DNA of 64,000 bases, from contig NZ_CP010029.1 in NCBI RefSeq assembly GCF_001656035.1, positions 1,144,885 to 1,208,884 of the forward strand, read 5' to 3'. This DNA comes from Yersinia entomophaga (GTDB taxonomy: Bacteria; Pseudomonadota; Gammaproteobacteria; Enterobacterales; Enterobacteriaceae). How positions within the stretch are numbered: position 1 is the stretch's first letter; every line of letters starts with the position of its first letter. Positions 10,878 to 20,427 of this stretch are shown here, piece by piece. The position numbers were made by a program, and so were the translations under genes. The notes beneath the pieces were generated by a model. That model was not told the DNA's origin and made no database searches. It was given only the letters and a program-made list of their open reading frames with translations.

Positions 10878-12464
10878 TTATGCTGAGGCTATGAGTGAGT
10901 CTAATTCATCTTTCACCGATTGCACCTGAGGGCCGATAACTACCTGTAAATTATGGTCGTTCAATTGGATGACGCCCAGCGCCCGATTGGCTTTCAACAC
11001 CTCTTTGTCCACCTTGCTCATATCTTTGACGGACATACGCAGACGAGTAATACAGTTATCCAGCGAAACGATATTCTCCGCGCCGCCCAGCGCCTGCAAA
11101 ATAGCCTCGCTGTTATAACCGGATTTACCGACCACACCCGGCGTCGGTGCTTTTTCTACGCTGGCGCTGTCACTCTCGCGACCTGGCGTTTTGATATTGA
11201 AATGCTGAATGGCAAAACGGAAAATCAGGTAATAAGCCACGAACCACAGGCTGGCTACCACAGGCACCCAATACCATTTGGTGGCGGTACCGTGCAGAAT
11301 GCCGAAGACTACGAAATCAATCAGGTTTCCGTCGGTATTACCAATAGTGACCCCCAGCAGTGCCATTACGGTAAAGCCTAGACCGGTTAACAGCGCGTGG
11401 ATCAAATACAGGAACGGAGCCACAAACAGGAATAGGAATTCCAGCGGTTCGGTCGTGCCACCGATCACGCAGGCGACTACGCCGGAAATCAGCAATCCTT
11501 TAATTTTATGGCGATTCTCTGGCTTGGCGCAGTGATACATCGCCAGCGCAGCGCCCGGTAAACCTCCGAGGAAGGCGGGCATTTTACCTTGAGACAGGAA
11601 GCGAGTCGCACTTTCTGAGAAGCCGCTAGTGGTTGGGCAGGAAAGCTGCGCCTGGAAGATAGTCAGCGCGCCACTGACACTGTGACCACAGACATCCATC
11701 GTGCCGCCGGCTTCAGTGAAGCGAATCAGCGCCACCAGTATATGGTGCAGGCCGAAAGGCAGTAACAGGCGTTCGCCGCTGCCGAAGATCATCGGGCCAA
11801 AAATCCCCGCGCCGTTAATCAAGCGGCCCAAACCGTTAATGCCCGCGGCAAACCACGGCCAAATGAGGGGAATCAATAAACCGACCAGCCCCAGTACCAC
11901 GGTGGTAACAATAGGAACAAAACGGGTGCCGCCGAAGAAGGCCAACGCATCCGGCAGGCGAATGGTATTAAAACGCTCGTGCAGCAGGTAAACGATGATC
12001 CCCACGATCACCGCGCCCAAAATACCGGTATCAATCGACTGAATGCCTAAAATATTTTGGATATTGTGGGTTTTCAGCACCAAGGGGTCGGTAGTCGGCA
12101 ATACGCCGCTGGTGGTGAGATAGAAGTTGGTCGCCAGATTCAGCACCGCAAAACCGACGAAACCGGCAAAGGCAGCAACACCTTTGTTTTCCCGCGCCAT
12201 ACCTAAGGGAATGGCAATGGCAAACATCACTGGCAGGAAGCTAAAGGCAAAGGAGCCAACTTTGCTCATCCAAGTGAATAACAGCTGGAAAGCCGGGTGG
12301 CCTAACACCGGCAAAAGGGTAATAACGTCTTTGCTGCTTAACGAACTCCCAATGCCCAGCATAATGCCGCAGAAGGACAGCAAGGCGACCGGCAACATGA
12401 AGGTTTTCCCCAGACTCTGGAAAAACTCCCATAGCGTAATTTTTTGTTTTTTTACCGCCGACAT
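10878..12464 (-). CDS. malX: MalX: PTS EIICB transporter (maltose/glucose type)
   Basis: Inner-membrane EIIC domain (residues 1 to about 420, some ten hydrophobic helices, including GTTEPLEFLFLFVAPFLY and FPLGLHH-like loop segments) fused to a C-terminal EIIB domain whose phosphorylated cysteine is C471 in SLDNCITRLR. The length of 528 residues equals that of E. coli MalX. In E. coli the protein can move glucose and maltose but its natural substrate is unknown. First gene of malX-malY, divergent from malI, with MalI-type operator sequences between them. Confidence 0.94.
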   Translation of the reverse strand: MSAVKKQKITLWEFFQSLGKTFMLPVALLSFCGIMLGIGSSLSSKDVITLLPVLGHPAFQLLFTWMSKVGSFAFSFLPVMFAIAIPLGMARENKGVAAFAGFVGFAVLNLATNFYLTTSGVLPTTDPLVLKTHNIQNILGIQSIDTGILGAVIVGIIVYLLHERFNTIRLPDALAFFGGTRFVPIVTTVVLGLVGLLIPLIWPWFAAGINGLGRLINGAGIFGPMIFGSGERLLLPFGLHHILVALIRFTEAGGTMDVCGHSVSGALTIFQAQLSCPTTSGFSESATRFLSQGKMPAFLGGLPGAALAMYHCAKPENRHKIKGLLISGVVACVIGGTTEPLEFLFLFVAPFLYLIHALLTGLGFTVMALLGVTIGNTDGNLIDFVVFGILHGTATKWYWVPVVASLWFVAYYLIFRFAIQHFNIKTPGRESDSASVEKAPTPGVVGKSGYNSEAILQALGGAENIVSLDNCITRLRMSVKDMSKVDKEVLKANRALGVIQLNDHNLQVVIGPQVQSVKDELDSLIASA

Positions 12465-12530
12465 AGGTGGCTCCTGGTGTGTGAAAAAGGATCTGTTCTG
12501 TGGATCTTTAGCGTCCTGAGGTTAAATTAA

Positions 12531-12546
12531 GATAAAACGTTTAACC
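12531..12546. promoter_or_regulatory. MalI-type operator (malX side)
   Basis: gataaaacgtttaacc resembles the E. coli MalI operator (GATAAAACGTTTTATC, from memory) with its central CG; the left half is identical and the right half differs at two bases. It lies 67-82 bases upstream of the malX start. Confidence 0.65.
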
Positions 12547-12817
12547 TAAATAATATGCGCGGCAAATCACAGTTATTGTGGCCTTTAACGCCGGTAAATG
12601 AAATTCTGTGAGATACGCCCGAAAATGCCATTTTGTCGATAGAAACTCACTTTAGCTCAAGCTAATGATAAGCCGAGGGTGAAGTTTCCAGCCATAACAG
12701 GCACGCTGATGTTTAGGCTCAGGCAGGTCTTCCCGGCTTTTGGGGCGCAGGCCTGGACGGGTGCCGCCAGTAGGTGGATGAGAGGTTAAAATCGCTATGT
12801 AGCGCACAGATACTGAT

Positions 12818-12837
12818 TAAAACGATTAATCGTTTTA
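12818..12837. promoter_or_regulatory. 20-bp perfect palindrome, likely MalI operator (malI side)
   Basis: TAAAACGATTAATCGTTTTA is a perfect palindrome made of two TAAAACG-type half sites. It lies about 90 bases upstream of malI and suggests autoregulation. It differs from the malX-side site in spacing between the half sites. Confidence 0.6.
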
Positions 12838-12928
12838 CCCAGATTATTGAATTGGGTGTAACATTTGCCCCGAAGCATAGATTTGTCTGCCAAAGGACGT
12901 GAGACAAAAATGATACCGAATAGCCGCG

Positions 12929-13960
12929 ATGAATCATAAAAAGATCACCATTACCGATGTTGCCAAACACGCCGGAGTTTCTGTTGCCACGGTCTCGCTG
13001 GCCGTCAGCGGCAAAGGTCGTATTTCACCGACAACCGCCGAGCGGGTGAATCAGGCCATCGAACAGTTAGGTTATGTGCGTAATCGGCAGGCGGCTCAGC
13101 TGCGCGGGGGGCATTCCGGGGTGATTGGGTTGATTGTGCGCGATATCGGCGATCCTTTTTATGCGGCGATGACGGCAGGACTCAGCGAAGCTATTGAAGC
13201 CGAGGGGAAAGTGCTGTTTCTCACTCAAAGCGGCAAAGAAGGGAAAGGTCTACAGCGCTGCTTTGATTCCCTGATAGAACAGGGGGTTGACGGGCTGGTT
13301 CTTGGCGGCGGCGCGAATCAGGAAAGTGGCCTGAAAGAGAAGGCCGAGCAACAGGGCATCCCGTTGATTTGTGCCGCGCGTGCCAACGTATTGGACGGCG
13401 TCGACGTGGTTCGCCCGGATAATATGCAGGCGGCCAAAATGGCGACGGAACTGCTGATAGGCAGAGGACATCGTAAAATTGCTTATTTGGGCGGTCACGG
13501 TCATTCATTGACGCGGGCAGAACGATTGGGCGGATTTTGTGCCACGCTGGTGCAGTACGGTCTGCCGTTTCGTTCGGATTGGGTGATTGAATGTGATAGT
13601 CAGCAGCAAGCCGCGGCTGATGCGGCGGAAAGTTTGCTTAGCCATCATCCCAACGTTAGCGCGATTATTTGTCATCAGGCTTCCGTGGCGCTCGGTGCTT
13701 ATTTTGGCATTCTGCGCACCGGCAGAGGAATTGGCAGCGCTGGGGTGGATACTTATCTCGATCAGCAGGTGGCATTGATCGGTTTTGGCGACGTACCCGA
13801 AGCAGAATTAACAGAGCCGCCGCTCACTTTTATTACCAGCTCGGCGCGAGAAATTGGCTATAGCGCCGGCCAGCGGTTATTGCAGCGTATTGCCGGTGTC
13901 GATTTGCAATTGCAAAACGTTATTCTCCCGCCGGTGCTTATTCGTCGTGGCTCGGTGTAG
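12929..13960 (+). CDS. malI: MalI: LacI-family repressor of malXY
   Basis: Transcription repressor of 343 residues. The N-terminal LacI helix-turn-helix is textbook (ITITDVAKHAGVSVATVSLAVSGKGRIS, residues 6-33), followed by the hinge and a periplasmic-binding-protein-like effector domain (VIGLIVRDIGDPFYA; DVVRPDNMQAAKMAT; GHRKIAYLGG). The RNRQAAQLRGGHSGVIGL linker and the TRAERLGGFCATL segment match MalI. Divergent from malX, with two operator candidates in the shared region, so it probably represses malXY and itself. Confidence 0.93.
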   Translation: MNHKKITITDVAKHAGVSVATVSLAVSGKGRISPTTAERVNQAIEQLGYVRNRQAAQLRGGHSGVIGLIVRDIGDPFYAAMTAGLSEAIEAEGKVLFLTQSGKEGKGLQRCFDSLIEQGVDGLVLGGGANQESGLKEKAEQQGIPLICAARANVLDGVDVVRPDNMQAAKMATELLIGRGHRKIAYLGGHGHSLTRAERLGGFCATLVQYGLPFRSDWVIECDSQQQAAADAAESLLSHHPNVSAIICHQASVALGAYFGILRTGRGIGSAGVDTYLDQQVALIGFGDVPEAELTEPPLTFITSSAREIGYSAGQRLLQRIAGVDLQLQNVILPPVLIRRGSV

Positions 13961-14268
13961 CCGGCACGATTGGCGCTATTGGCACGTAACAATCCATTTA
14001 TCCTTCTGTTCCAGATTCGCTATAAACATCGCAATAATCCTATTCAATAGTCGACGATAATCGTCCGATCAAACAGAGACACCGATCCCTGTCTCAATTC
14101 TGACTGCCTACTGATGATTTAGATATTTGGTTCATTTTTGAAAGTAAAATTTAGCATTAACAGCTCTAATGAATCTGCGTGTATTATTCTTTAAATCTAT
14201 AGTTCCAATCCGTTTTACAAAAAAGTGCCGGATGCATTTTTCGATTTTTATTAAATCAAGGAGGGGAT
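13961..14268. other. AT-rich gap upstream of the metalloprotease gene
   Basis: 308 bases, increasingly AT-rich toward 14260, with no convincing terminator or operator. Presumably carries the promoter of the metalloprotease gene. No gene seen. Confidence 0.5.
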
Positions 14269-15342
14269 ATGCCAATTATTAGTTCTCCAACGTTGCGCCG
14301 CTATTTAAATTTAAATTTGGCGACTAAAGAATTAAAAACGCTGGAAAAAACGAACCTGCTGAAGGTTTCAAATGTAGTAATGACATGTTTGACCAGTACG
14401 TCGAGCAGCACAAAAAATATAAATAAAATCAACAGAATAAATAGCATCATAGCAAAGATAAACGATGTCAGATATCTCGCCGTCGTAGATAAACGCCGTA
14501 ATGAAGTCAGTGAAGAGTTATCCGATTTGATGCGGATGAAAGTGACGCTAAACAGATTAAAATTCATAGAACAGGAAAAGGCTGCCGCGGCAGTGGAAGC
14601 CAGTAAAATAGCCGCCAAAGTGAGTGAGGCCAATCATCGTCGGTTAATAGAACAAAGTCAGAAAGAACACATCATCACCGGTTTGCTTTATTCCAGCACC
14701 ACACCGCCAAATATGAACATCGACCCAGCTCCGGTTACGGCTGAATTGCAAAAACTGCCGCTGAATATATTAAAGACTGCGGACTCTTTGGGGCAGTTTA
14801 TAACATTGACCAACGATAATATAACCAATCACCCACGAATGAACGCGCTGAAAGGTCAAACGCCGCGTGGTTGGACCAATGGCAAAACCTGGGATTCAGT
14901 CCCCGGAGTTGGGGCTTTGGGTAAAGGGGCAGAAAATGAGTTTCATGCCGATGAAACCGTGGTGGCATTAACGCAACTCGCCAATGGCAGCTGGAAATTA
15001 GCGACGGAGCATGGTTCTGCCAATCTGGTTTTGCATGAATACGCGCATGCCATTGATCGCAGCTTTGGTGAAAAGGCAAATATGGGAGATAAAGGTCTTG
15101 GTGAGGTTGGCGATAGTTTGAGCTGCCGTCAAAGTTTCCGCGATATATGGCAGACGGAGCTGGGGTCAACCTCCCAAACCGATAGCAATTATTATTATTG
15201 GCAAGGCGGTAGCGACGGCGGCGCGGAAGAAGCATTTGCTGAGGCCTTTAGCGATCTTTACGGAGGAACTTCCCAGCGTCCGTGGCCTAATATAAAAGCT
15301 TATATTGCCGCAAAAATGGCATCGGTTAATCCGGAGAATTAA
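14269..15342 (+). CDS. Putative zinc metalloprotease with anthrax-lethal-factor-like (ATLF) catalytic domain; candidate toxin/effector
   Basis: 357 residues with no signal peptide. Residues 15-135 are charged, Lys/Glu/Ala-rich and probably helical or coiled-coil. Residues about 195-335 resemble the ATLF catalytic domain: RGWTNGKTWDSVPGVGALGKG, then the zinc motif HEYAH (256-260) and a downstream FAEAFSDLY with E325 as probable third ligand, as in lethal factor and Pro-Pro endopeptidases. AAGGAGG lies five bases before the ATG. The 5' third is markedly AT-rich compared with malI and ydgA, which suggests acquisition. No immunity gene or secretion apparatus is adjacent. Family fold: fairly sure; toxin or effector role: inference. 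Confidence 0.75.
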   Translation: MPIISSPTLRRYLNLNLATKELKTLEKTNLLKVSNVVMTCLTSTSSSTKNINKINRINSIIAKINDVRYLAVVDKRRNEVSEELSDLMRMKVTLNRLKFIEQEKAAAAVEASKIAAKVSEANHRRLIEQSQKEHIITGLLYSSTTPPNMNIDPAPVTAELQKLPLNILKTADSLGQFITLTNDNITNHPRMNALKGQTPRGWTNGKTWDSVPGVGALGKGAENEFHADETVVALTQLANGSWKLATEHGSANLVLHEYAHAIDRSFGEKANMGDKGLGEVGDSLSCRQSFRDIWQTELGSTSQTDSNYYYWQGGSDGGAEEAFAEAFSDLYGGTSQRPWPNIKAYIAAKMASVNPEN

Positions 15343-15455
15343 TCCTGTCGGATAGAGAGTTATCTTCGCCGTACTGATATTGCTGTCATTTTACCTCGGG
15401 CGCAGCTAAACCCACGCTTACACATCTACATCTATCGATAATCAGGAACGTGGCC

Positions 15456-15491
15456 ATAAAAAATGCCAGCCCTGTAGCAGGGGCTGGCATT
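15456..15491 (-). terminator. Terminator downstream of ydgA
   Basis: 11-bp perfect stem aatgccagccc / gggctggcatt (15462-15472, 15481-15491) followed on the minus strand by a run of T. It ends ydgA transcription and lies between convergent genes. Confidence 0.85.
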
Positions 15492-15563
15492 AATCATTAT
15501 GTTTCGATCTTGGCCCAATCAGCGTTTACCTGAGGATAAGCGACTTCTTGTTCCGAATCGATA

Positions 15564-17093
15564 TTACTCTGCGGCAGGGGCTTCAGCAGCAGGGGCTTCT
15601 TCTTCCTGCGGCATACCGCCAAACATACCGAACAGACCGGCAAATTCCTGCAGCGTCATTTTCTGACCGTTCAGATCGATTTTGTTATCGGCGAAGCTGA
15701 AGCTGCTGCTGATAACGTCATCTTTGGTCGTGGTCAGTTTGAACATCTGGCCCATCGCGGCAACGCCCTGAACCTGCTGAACGGCCATTTTAGCGGCTTC
15801 TTCAGCGCTGTAACCCTGCAAACGTGCAGCCTGAGTCGTGAACTCGGTCGCCATTGGCATTGGGATGGTCAGATTAGCGTCGATTTTCTTGATAGCACGA
15901 GTCAGGATTTCTTCCTGGCTGGTGATTGGCGTTGTCACTTTGCTTGGATCGGCCAGCACGACGTCCAGTTTCAGGGCGCTTTCGCCTTTGCCGTTTTTCC
16001 AGCTCAGCGGAGAGATGCTGAAGCTAGGATCGCCTTTCAGCAGGCTTGGCAGCTTGGTCAGAACCAGCTCGGTCATCTGCAACTGGTAAGTTTCAGGATC
16101 GATGTTACCGGTTTGCAGACCCTGCATAGCGATTTGGTTGTAGGAGGTAGCGAAGTTCTTCACTGCTTCGCCGTCCAGACCGGCAAAGGTAAAGTTCAGC
16201 TTACCGGAACCAAAGTCATTACCCTGAATTTTCAGGGAATCCAGCGTGTAGCTCAGCTTACCGTTCAGGTTTTTGTCCGACTCGCCCATCTGCGAAGTTA
16301 GCGTAAAGCCATCAAGAACCAGCGCTTCTTTGCCTTCCACGCTCAACAGAACCTGTTTGATCGACAGATTCTGGTCGCCGATGCTGAGATCAAACTTACC
16401 GGTTTTGCTGTCGTTCTTCAGGCTAAGGCCTTTAACAGTAAAGGTTTCTACCTGATCCATTTCGTTTTTCTTGAACAGCACGATGCTATCGCTTTCGCCG
16501 TTCAGTTTAACGTCACGCATATCTTTAGAGAAAGCAGCGTCAAGGCTGGCACCGGAGAAGTTCAGGTTCAGGCCGTCTTTCTCGTAGGTGATAGGGATCA
16601 GTTTGATCGCAGAATCGGTGCTACCGTTATAACCAATGCGTGAATCAGCGGTAAACGGTGATTTGCCTTTGGTGATATCAAACAAAGCTTTAACCGCAGC
16701 CGTGTTTTCCAGTTCGGAGTGAACCGACGCCATGCTAGGGATCAGGTTGAATTTCTTCAATTGAGCCATTGGGAAAGGACCGTGATCGATAGTTTCGATA
16801 AAGGCGATCTCTTCACCTGGCTTCATCACTGCATTTTCGCCGGTGATAGTCCCGTCTGGTTGCAGGATATAACGGACTTTACTGCTGAAGGTTCCGCGGT
16901 GGTAATCGGTATAAGCCAGTTTCAGACCGGCCTGTGGCGCCAGTCGTTTAATTTGTGAATTGGCGTTATCGACGATTTCACTCATCCGCTGTTCCATCAA
17001 TTTGCCGGTGTACCAAGAGGCACCTGTCCATGCAGCGCCGAGAACGACAATAACGCTGACAGCCACTAACGATTTTTTCATGGTTCTGTTCAT
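15564..17093 (-). CDS. ydgA: YdgA family protein (DUF945), probable inner-membrane-anchored periplasmic protein
   Basis: 509 residues with an N-terminal hydrophobic anchor (KKSLVAVSVIVVLGAAWTGASWYTG) followed by a long periplasmic-type domain and an Ala/Glu-rich tail (EEEAPAAEAPAAE). Length, start (MNRTMKKSLVAVSV) and context (beside manA and the mal genes) match E. coli YdgA. DUF945 proteins are poorly characterised, with links to envelope and swarming phenotypes. GGAT precedes the ATG. No catalytic motif is visible. Co-directional with manA, about 130 bases downstream of it. Confidence 0.9.
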   Translation of the reverse strand: MNRTMKKSLVAVSVIVVLGAAWTGASWYTGKLMEQRMSEIVDNANSQIKRLAPQAGLKLAYTDYHRGTFSSKVRYILQPDGTITGENAVMKPGEEIAFIETIDHGPFPMAQLKKFNLIPSMASVHSELENTAAVKALFDITKGKSPFTADSRIGYNGSTDSAIKLIPITYEKDGLNLNFSGASLDAAFSKDMRDVKLNGESDSIVLFKKNEMDQVETFTVKGLSLKNDSKTGKFDLSIGDQNLSIKQVLLSVEGKEALVLDGFTLTSQMGESDKNLNGKLSYTLDSLKIQGNDFGSGKLNFTFAGLDGEAVKNFATSYNQIAMQGLQTGNIDPETYQLQMTELVLTKLPSLLKGDPSFSISPLSWKNGKGESALKLDVVLADPSKVTTPITSQEEILTRAIKKIDANLTIPMPMATEFTTQAARLQGYSAEEAAKMAVQQVQGVAAMGQMFKLTTTKDDVISSSFSFADNKIDLNGQKMTLQEFAGLFGMFGGMPQEEEAPAAEAPAAE

Positions 17094-17222
17094 CCTTTTC
17101 TAATTCAGCAAATTCAATACGTTGAACGCGGTTGTAGGCACAATAACGCCCATAAGCGCGTTATTGTGAATGCAATAGCTACTGATTGGCAACAAATAAG
17201 AAAGATTTGTAACACCAATTAG

Positions 17223-18398
17223 TTAAATAATGTTGTAAACCCGCGCAATATGACCAGAACCGCGGAGGTTAATAGGGGATTCATTGGCGGAAACAAAGCA
17301 GGATTCCCCAGGTTGTAGCACAATCTGCTGTGAGTCTTTTTGCACAATACTCTGTCCGTCGATACAAAAGATAATCGCCGCGCTGTTCTGCTCGATGTTT
17401 TCCGACTCGTCCGTCAGGCGATGAATGGCAAAGGCAAAATCATCCACAGGGATCGGGAAGATCAGCGCGTTACCCTGTTCCTTCGGCGCGGTCAGTAACT
17501 CCGACTCCGGCTTGGGAACAAATTTCACGTTAGCAACTAACTCGGGAATATCGATGAATTTCGGCGTTAACCCGGCGCGTAGTACGTTATCCGAGTTAGC
17601 CATCACTTCCAGACCCACGCCGTCCAGATAGGCGTGCGGCGTTTCTGCATACAGGAACATGGCTTCACCCGGCTGTAGAGTAATAACGTTCAGCAGAAGG
17701 GGGGAGAACAAGCCGCTATCCTCAGGGTAGATTTGCGCAATGTGACGAATAGTATCCCACGGTTCGCCTCGCTGATTATTCAACGCGGATTTCAATACGC
17801 CCAGCGCTAACGCTTTTTGCTCGCCTTCCATACTTAACAGGCTGGCAAACAGCAGCGCCAGATGTTCGGCATCCGGCTGAAGCAGGAAGGCGCCGATATC
17901 CGGATGCGCCGCAGACACTGGCTGCAATAGCCCAACTAACTGCTCTGGCGTGCGGAAACCATTCATAGCGTGGAAGGGCGTCAGTGCATAAACCAGCTCC
18001 GGTTTATGGTTGGCATCTTTGTAATTACGCTCGGCGGCGTCTAAAGGAATACCGGCGGCATTTTCACGGGCATAACCGATTTCCGCCGCCTGTTTACTAG
18101 GATGAACCTGAATAGACAGTGGCTGAGCCGCACAGAGTACTTTGAACAGGAAAGGTAGCTCGCCAAAACGTTTAGCGACTGCATCCCCTAAATGGCCCGA
18201 CGGGTCGCTGTCGATAAGCTGGCGCAGTGATTGTGGCTGCCCCTGAGCATCGACTATTTTTGAACTGCTTTTAGGATGCGCGCCCATCCACAATTCCGCC
18301 ATCGGGATATGTTGCGGATTAGGAATGCCATAAAGACGGGTCAGGGCGTCGGTACTGCCCCAAGCGTAGTTTTGTACTGCATTGATCATCTTTTGCAT
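17223..18398 (-). CDS. manA: Mannose-6-phosphate isomerase, class I
   Basis: Zinc-dependent cytoplasmic enzyme interconverting mannose-6-phosphate and fructose-6-phosphate. 391 residues, same as E. coli ManA. The conserved ELPFLFKVLCAAQPLSIQVHP (zinc ligands from the QVH motif), KPELVYALTPF, and the signature GEAMFLYAETPHAYLDGVGLEVMANSDNVLRAGLTPK are all present. It is divergent from fumC, separated by 539 bases, and co-directional with ydgA. Confidence 0.96.
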   Translation of the reverse strand: MQKMINAVQNYAWGSTDALTRLYGIPNPQHIPMAELWMGAHPKSSSKIVDAQGQPQSLRQLIDSDPSGHLGDAVAKRFGELPFLFKVLCAAQPLSIQVHPSKQAAEIGYARENAAGIPLDAAERNYKDANHKPELVYALTPFHAMNGFRTPEQLVGLLQPVSAAHPDIGAFLLQPDAEHLALLFASLLSMEGEQKALALGVLKSALNNQRGEPWDTIRHIAQIYPEDSGLFSPLLLNVITLQPGEAMFLYAETPHAYLDGVGLEVMANSDNVLRAGLTPKFIDIPELVANVKFVPKPESELLTAPKEQGNALIFPIPVDDFAFAIHRLTDESENIEQNSAAIIFCIDGQSIVQKDSQQIVLQPGESCFVSANESPINLRGSGHIARVYNII

Positions 18399-18937
18399 GA
18401 TTGAGGTCTGCTGTCTCAGCGGCTGAAAGGAATTCAGGCCAGATTAAAAATATAAGCTAGTAAACAATGAGGTTAGATGGGTTGCAAGGATTGCACACCG
18501 GGAATTATGCTTTTTGCCGTAAATTTGCGCGACGATCCCATTGGGAAGGATAGCAAGGATGGGAAGTCATCTGTGTTCTTGGCGCTGATATTTTGGTCGT
18601 TTTAGCGGCTAAAAACTGCGGTATAAAAAGAAGGTTTCCCAACAATCGATAACTTGGATAGATACTTTGGCAATGAAACTTGTTAAAGAAAATATAGATT
18701 CATGAACCCCAGCGTATTACCGCCAAACTGCTGGTGGGCAATAGGCAATAGGCGGTGAGCGGAAAATCGGCCGTTTACAAAAAATCAACATAAAAGTTAT
18801 CTCCCAAACCTACAATAAAGGCGTCCCGGTCGCATAATCAGAATGATTGTTATGGCATGATAATCATTATCATCAGCAACTATTATTGCTGATGTTCGAT
18901 ACCTACTTATTCCGCTATCTGTGCTAAGGAGAGAGTC
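18399..18937. other. manA-fumC divergent promoter region
   Basis: 539 bases. Contains the Fur box at 18858-18872 and an 8-bp hairpin (atcagcaa / ttgctgat, 18872-18893) immediately before fumC. The manA-proximal part shows no clear motif. Confidence 0.6.
18858..18872. promoter_or_regulatory. Perfect Fur box upstream of fumC
   Basis: TGATAATCATTATCA is an exact 7-1-7 Fur inverted repeat, 66-80 bases upstream of the fumC ATG. FumC is the iron-independent fumarase, so Fur repression under iron sufficiency and derepression under starvation fits known biology. Confidence 0.85.
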
Positions 18938-20335
18938 ATGGCAGCCACTCGCATTGAAAAAGACTCAATGGGGCCAATAGAAGTACCCGCCGACCACCTG
19001 TGGGGGGCACAAACGCAGCGTTCACTGGAGCATTTCCGTATCTCCCAGGAGAAAATGCCGACCGCGCTTATCCATGCGTTGGCGCTGACCAAACGCGCTG
19101 CCGCTAAAGTGAATATGGATTTAGGACTGCTGGCTGAAGAGCGGGGCGTCGCCATTATTCAGGCCGCCGATGAAGTTCTGGCGGATAAGCACCCTGATGA
19201 ATTCCCTCTCTCCATTTGGCAAACCGGTTCTGGCACTCAGACCAATATGAATATGAATGAAGTGTTGGCTAATCGTGCTAGCGAAATTTTGGGTGGAGCC
19301 AGGGGGAATGCGCGACTGGTTCATCCTAATGATGATGTGAATAAAAGCCAAAGTTCCAATGATGTCTTCCCGACGGCGATGCATGTCGCGGCGGTACTTT
19401 CGCTGCGTGAACATCTGTTACCGGAGCTGAAAGTATTACAAAAAACGCTAGCGGATAAGGCCGAAGCTTATAAAAGCATCGTAAAGATTGGTCGCACCCA
19501 TCTACAAGACGCCACGCCTCTCACATTGGGGCAGGAAATTTCCGGTTGGGCGGCGATGCTAAACTACAGTCTGCATCATATCGAAGCCTCGATTCCCCAT
19601 ATCTGTGAACTGGCGCTAGGGGGAACGGCGGTAGGGACTGGCTTGAACACCCATCCGGAATATGCAGTGCGTGTGGCTCAGGAGCTGGCAAATCTGACCC
19701 AACAACCTTTTGTCACCGCGCCGAATAAGTTCGAAGCGCTGGCGACCTGTGACGCACTGGTTCATGGACACGGTGCGCTGAAAGGTCTGGCGGCCTCTCT
19801 GATGAAAATTGCCAATGATGTGCGTTGGCTTTCTTCCGGACCTCGTTGTGGTATTGGCGAAATTGCTATTCCGGAAAACGAACCCGGCAGCTCTATCATG
19901 CCGGGTAAGGTGAATCCGACCCAATGTGAAGCCATGACTATGCTGTGTGCTCAGGTGATGGGGAATGATGTTGCAGTGAATATTGGTGGCGCGTCCGGTA
20001 ACTTTGAGCTGAATGTGTTCCGACCAATGGTTATTCATAACTATCTACAGTCAATTCGTTTGCTGGCTGACGGTATGCGTGGCTTTAATGAGCATTGTGC
20101 CGTCGGTATCGAACCGAATCGGGATCGTATTACTCAACTTCTGAATGAATCACTCATGTTGGTTACGGCGCTGAATACCCATATCGGCTACGACAAAGCG
20201 GCCGAGATTGCCAAGAAGGCGCATAAAGAGGGGCTGACCCTTAAAGCGGCGGCGTTGAAACTGGGGTATCTGACGGATCAACAATTCGATGAATGGGTAA
20301 GGCCAGAAGAGATGGTAGGAAGTATGAAGGATTAG
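18938..20335 (+). CDS. fumC: Class II (iron-independent) fumarate hydratase
   Basis: TCA-cycle enzyme interconverting fumarate and L-malate without an Fe-S cluster. 465 residues with the superfamily signature [16 protein letters not shown], the active-site segments [18 protein letters not shown] ([20 protein letters not shown]) and [16 protein letters not shown], and the conserved [29 protein letters not shown] lies just upstream of the ATG. A perfect Fur box in the promoter indicates iron control, consistent with replacement of Fe-S fumarases when iron is short. No fumA lies next to it. Followed by a terminator. Confidence 0.97.
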   Translation: MAATRIEKDSMGPIEVPADHLWGAQTQRSLEHFRISQEKMPTALIHALALTKRAAAKVNMDLGLLAEERGVAIIQAADEVLADKHPDEFPLSIWQTGSGTQTNMNMNEVLANRASEILGGARGNARLVHPNDDVNKSQSSNDVFPTAMHVAAVLSLREHLLPELKVLQKTLADKAEAYKSIVKIGRTHLQDATPLTLGQEISGWAAMLNYSLHHIEASIPHICELALGGTAVGTGLNTHPEYAVRVAQELANLTQQPFVTAPNKFEALATCDALVHGHGALKGLAASLMKIANDVRWLSSGPRCGIGEIAIPENEPGSSIMPGKVNPTQCEAMTMLCAQVMGNDVAVNIGGASGNFELNVFRPMVIHNYLQSIRLLADGMRGFNEHCAVGIEPNRDRITQLLNESLMLVTALNTHIGYDKAAEIAKKAHKEGLTLKAAALKLGYLTDQQFDEWVRPEEMVGSMKD

Positions 20336-20370
20336 CTCTTCCTTAAGCTAAGGATATAAGAAGTAATGAT

Positions 20371-20413
20371 AAAAGCGTTGGCGGTGGGAAAGCTGACGCT
20401 TTTCAGTTTTAGA
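20371..20413 (+). terminator. Terminator downstream of fumC
   Basis: Stem aaaagcgttggc / gctgacgctttt (with wobble pairs) around a nine-base loop, followed by a T-rich stretch. About 35 bases after the fumC stop. Confidence 0.75.
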
Positions 20414-20427
20414 TGACCGCGGTTGGT

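Larger units (their letters stand above)
12465..12928. other. malX-malI divergent control region
   Basis: 464 bases holding two operator-like sites (12531-12546 and 12818-12837), placed close to the malX and malI ends respectively. No coding sequence is supported here. Confidence 0.65.
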
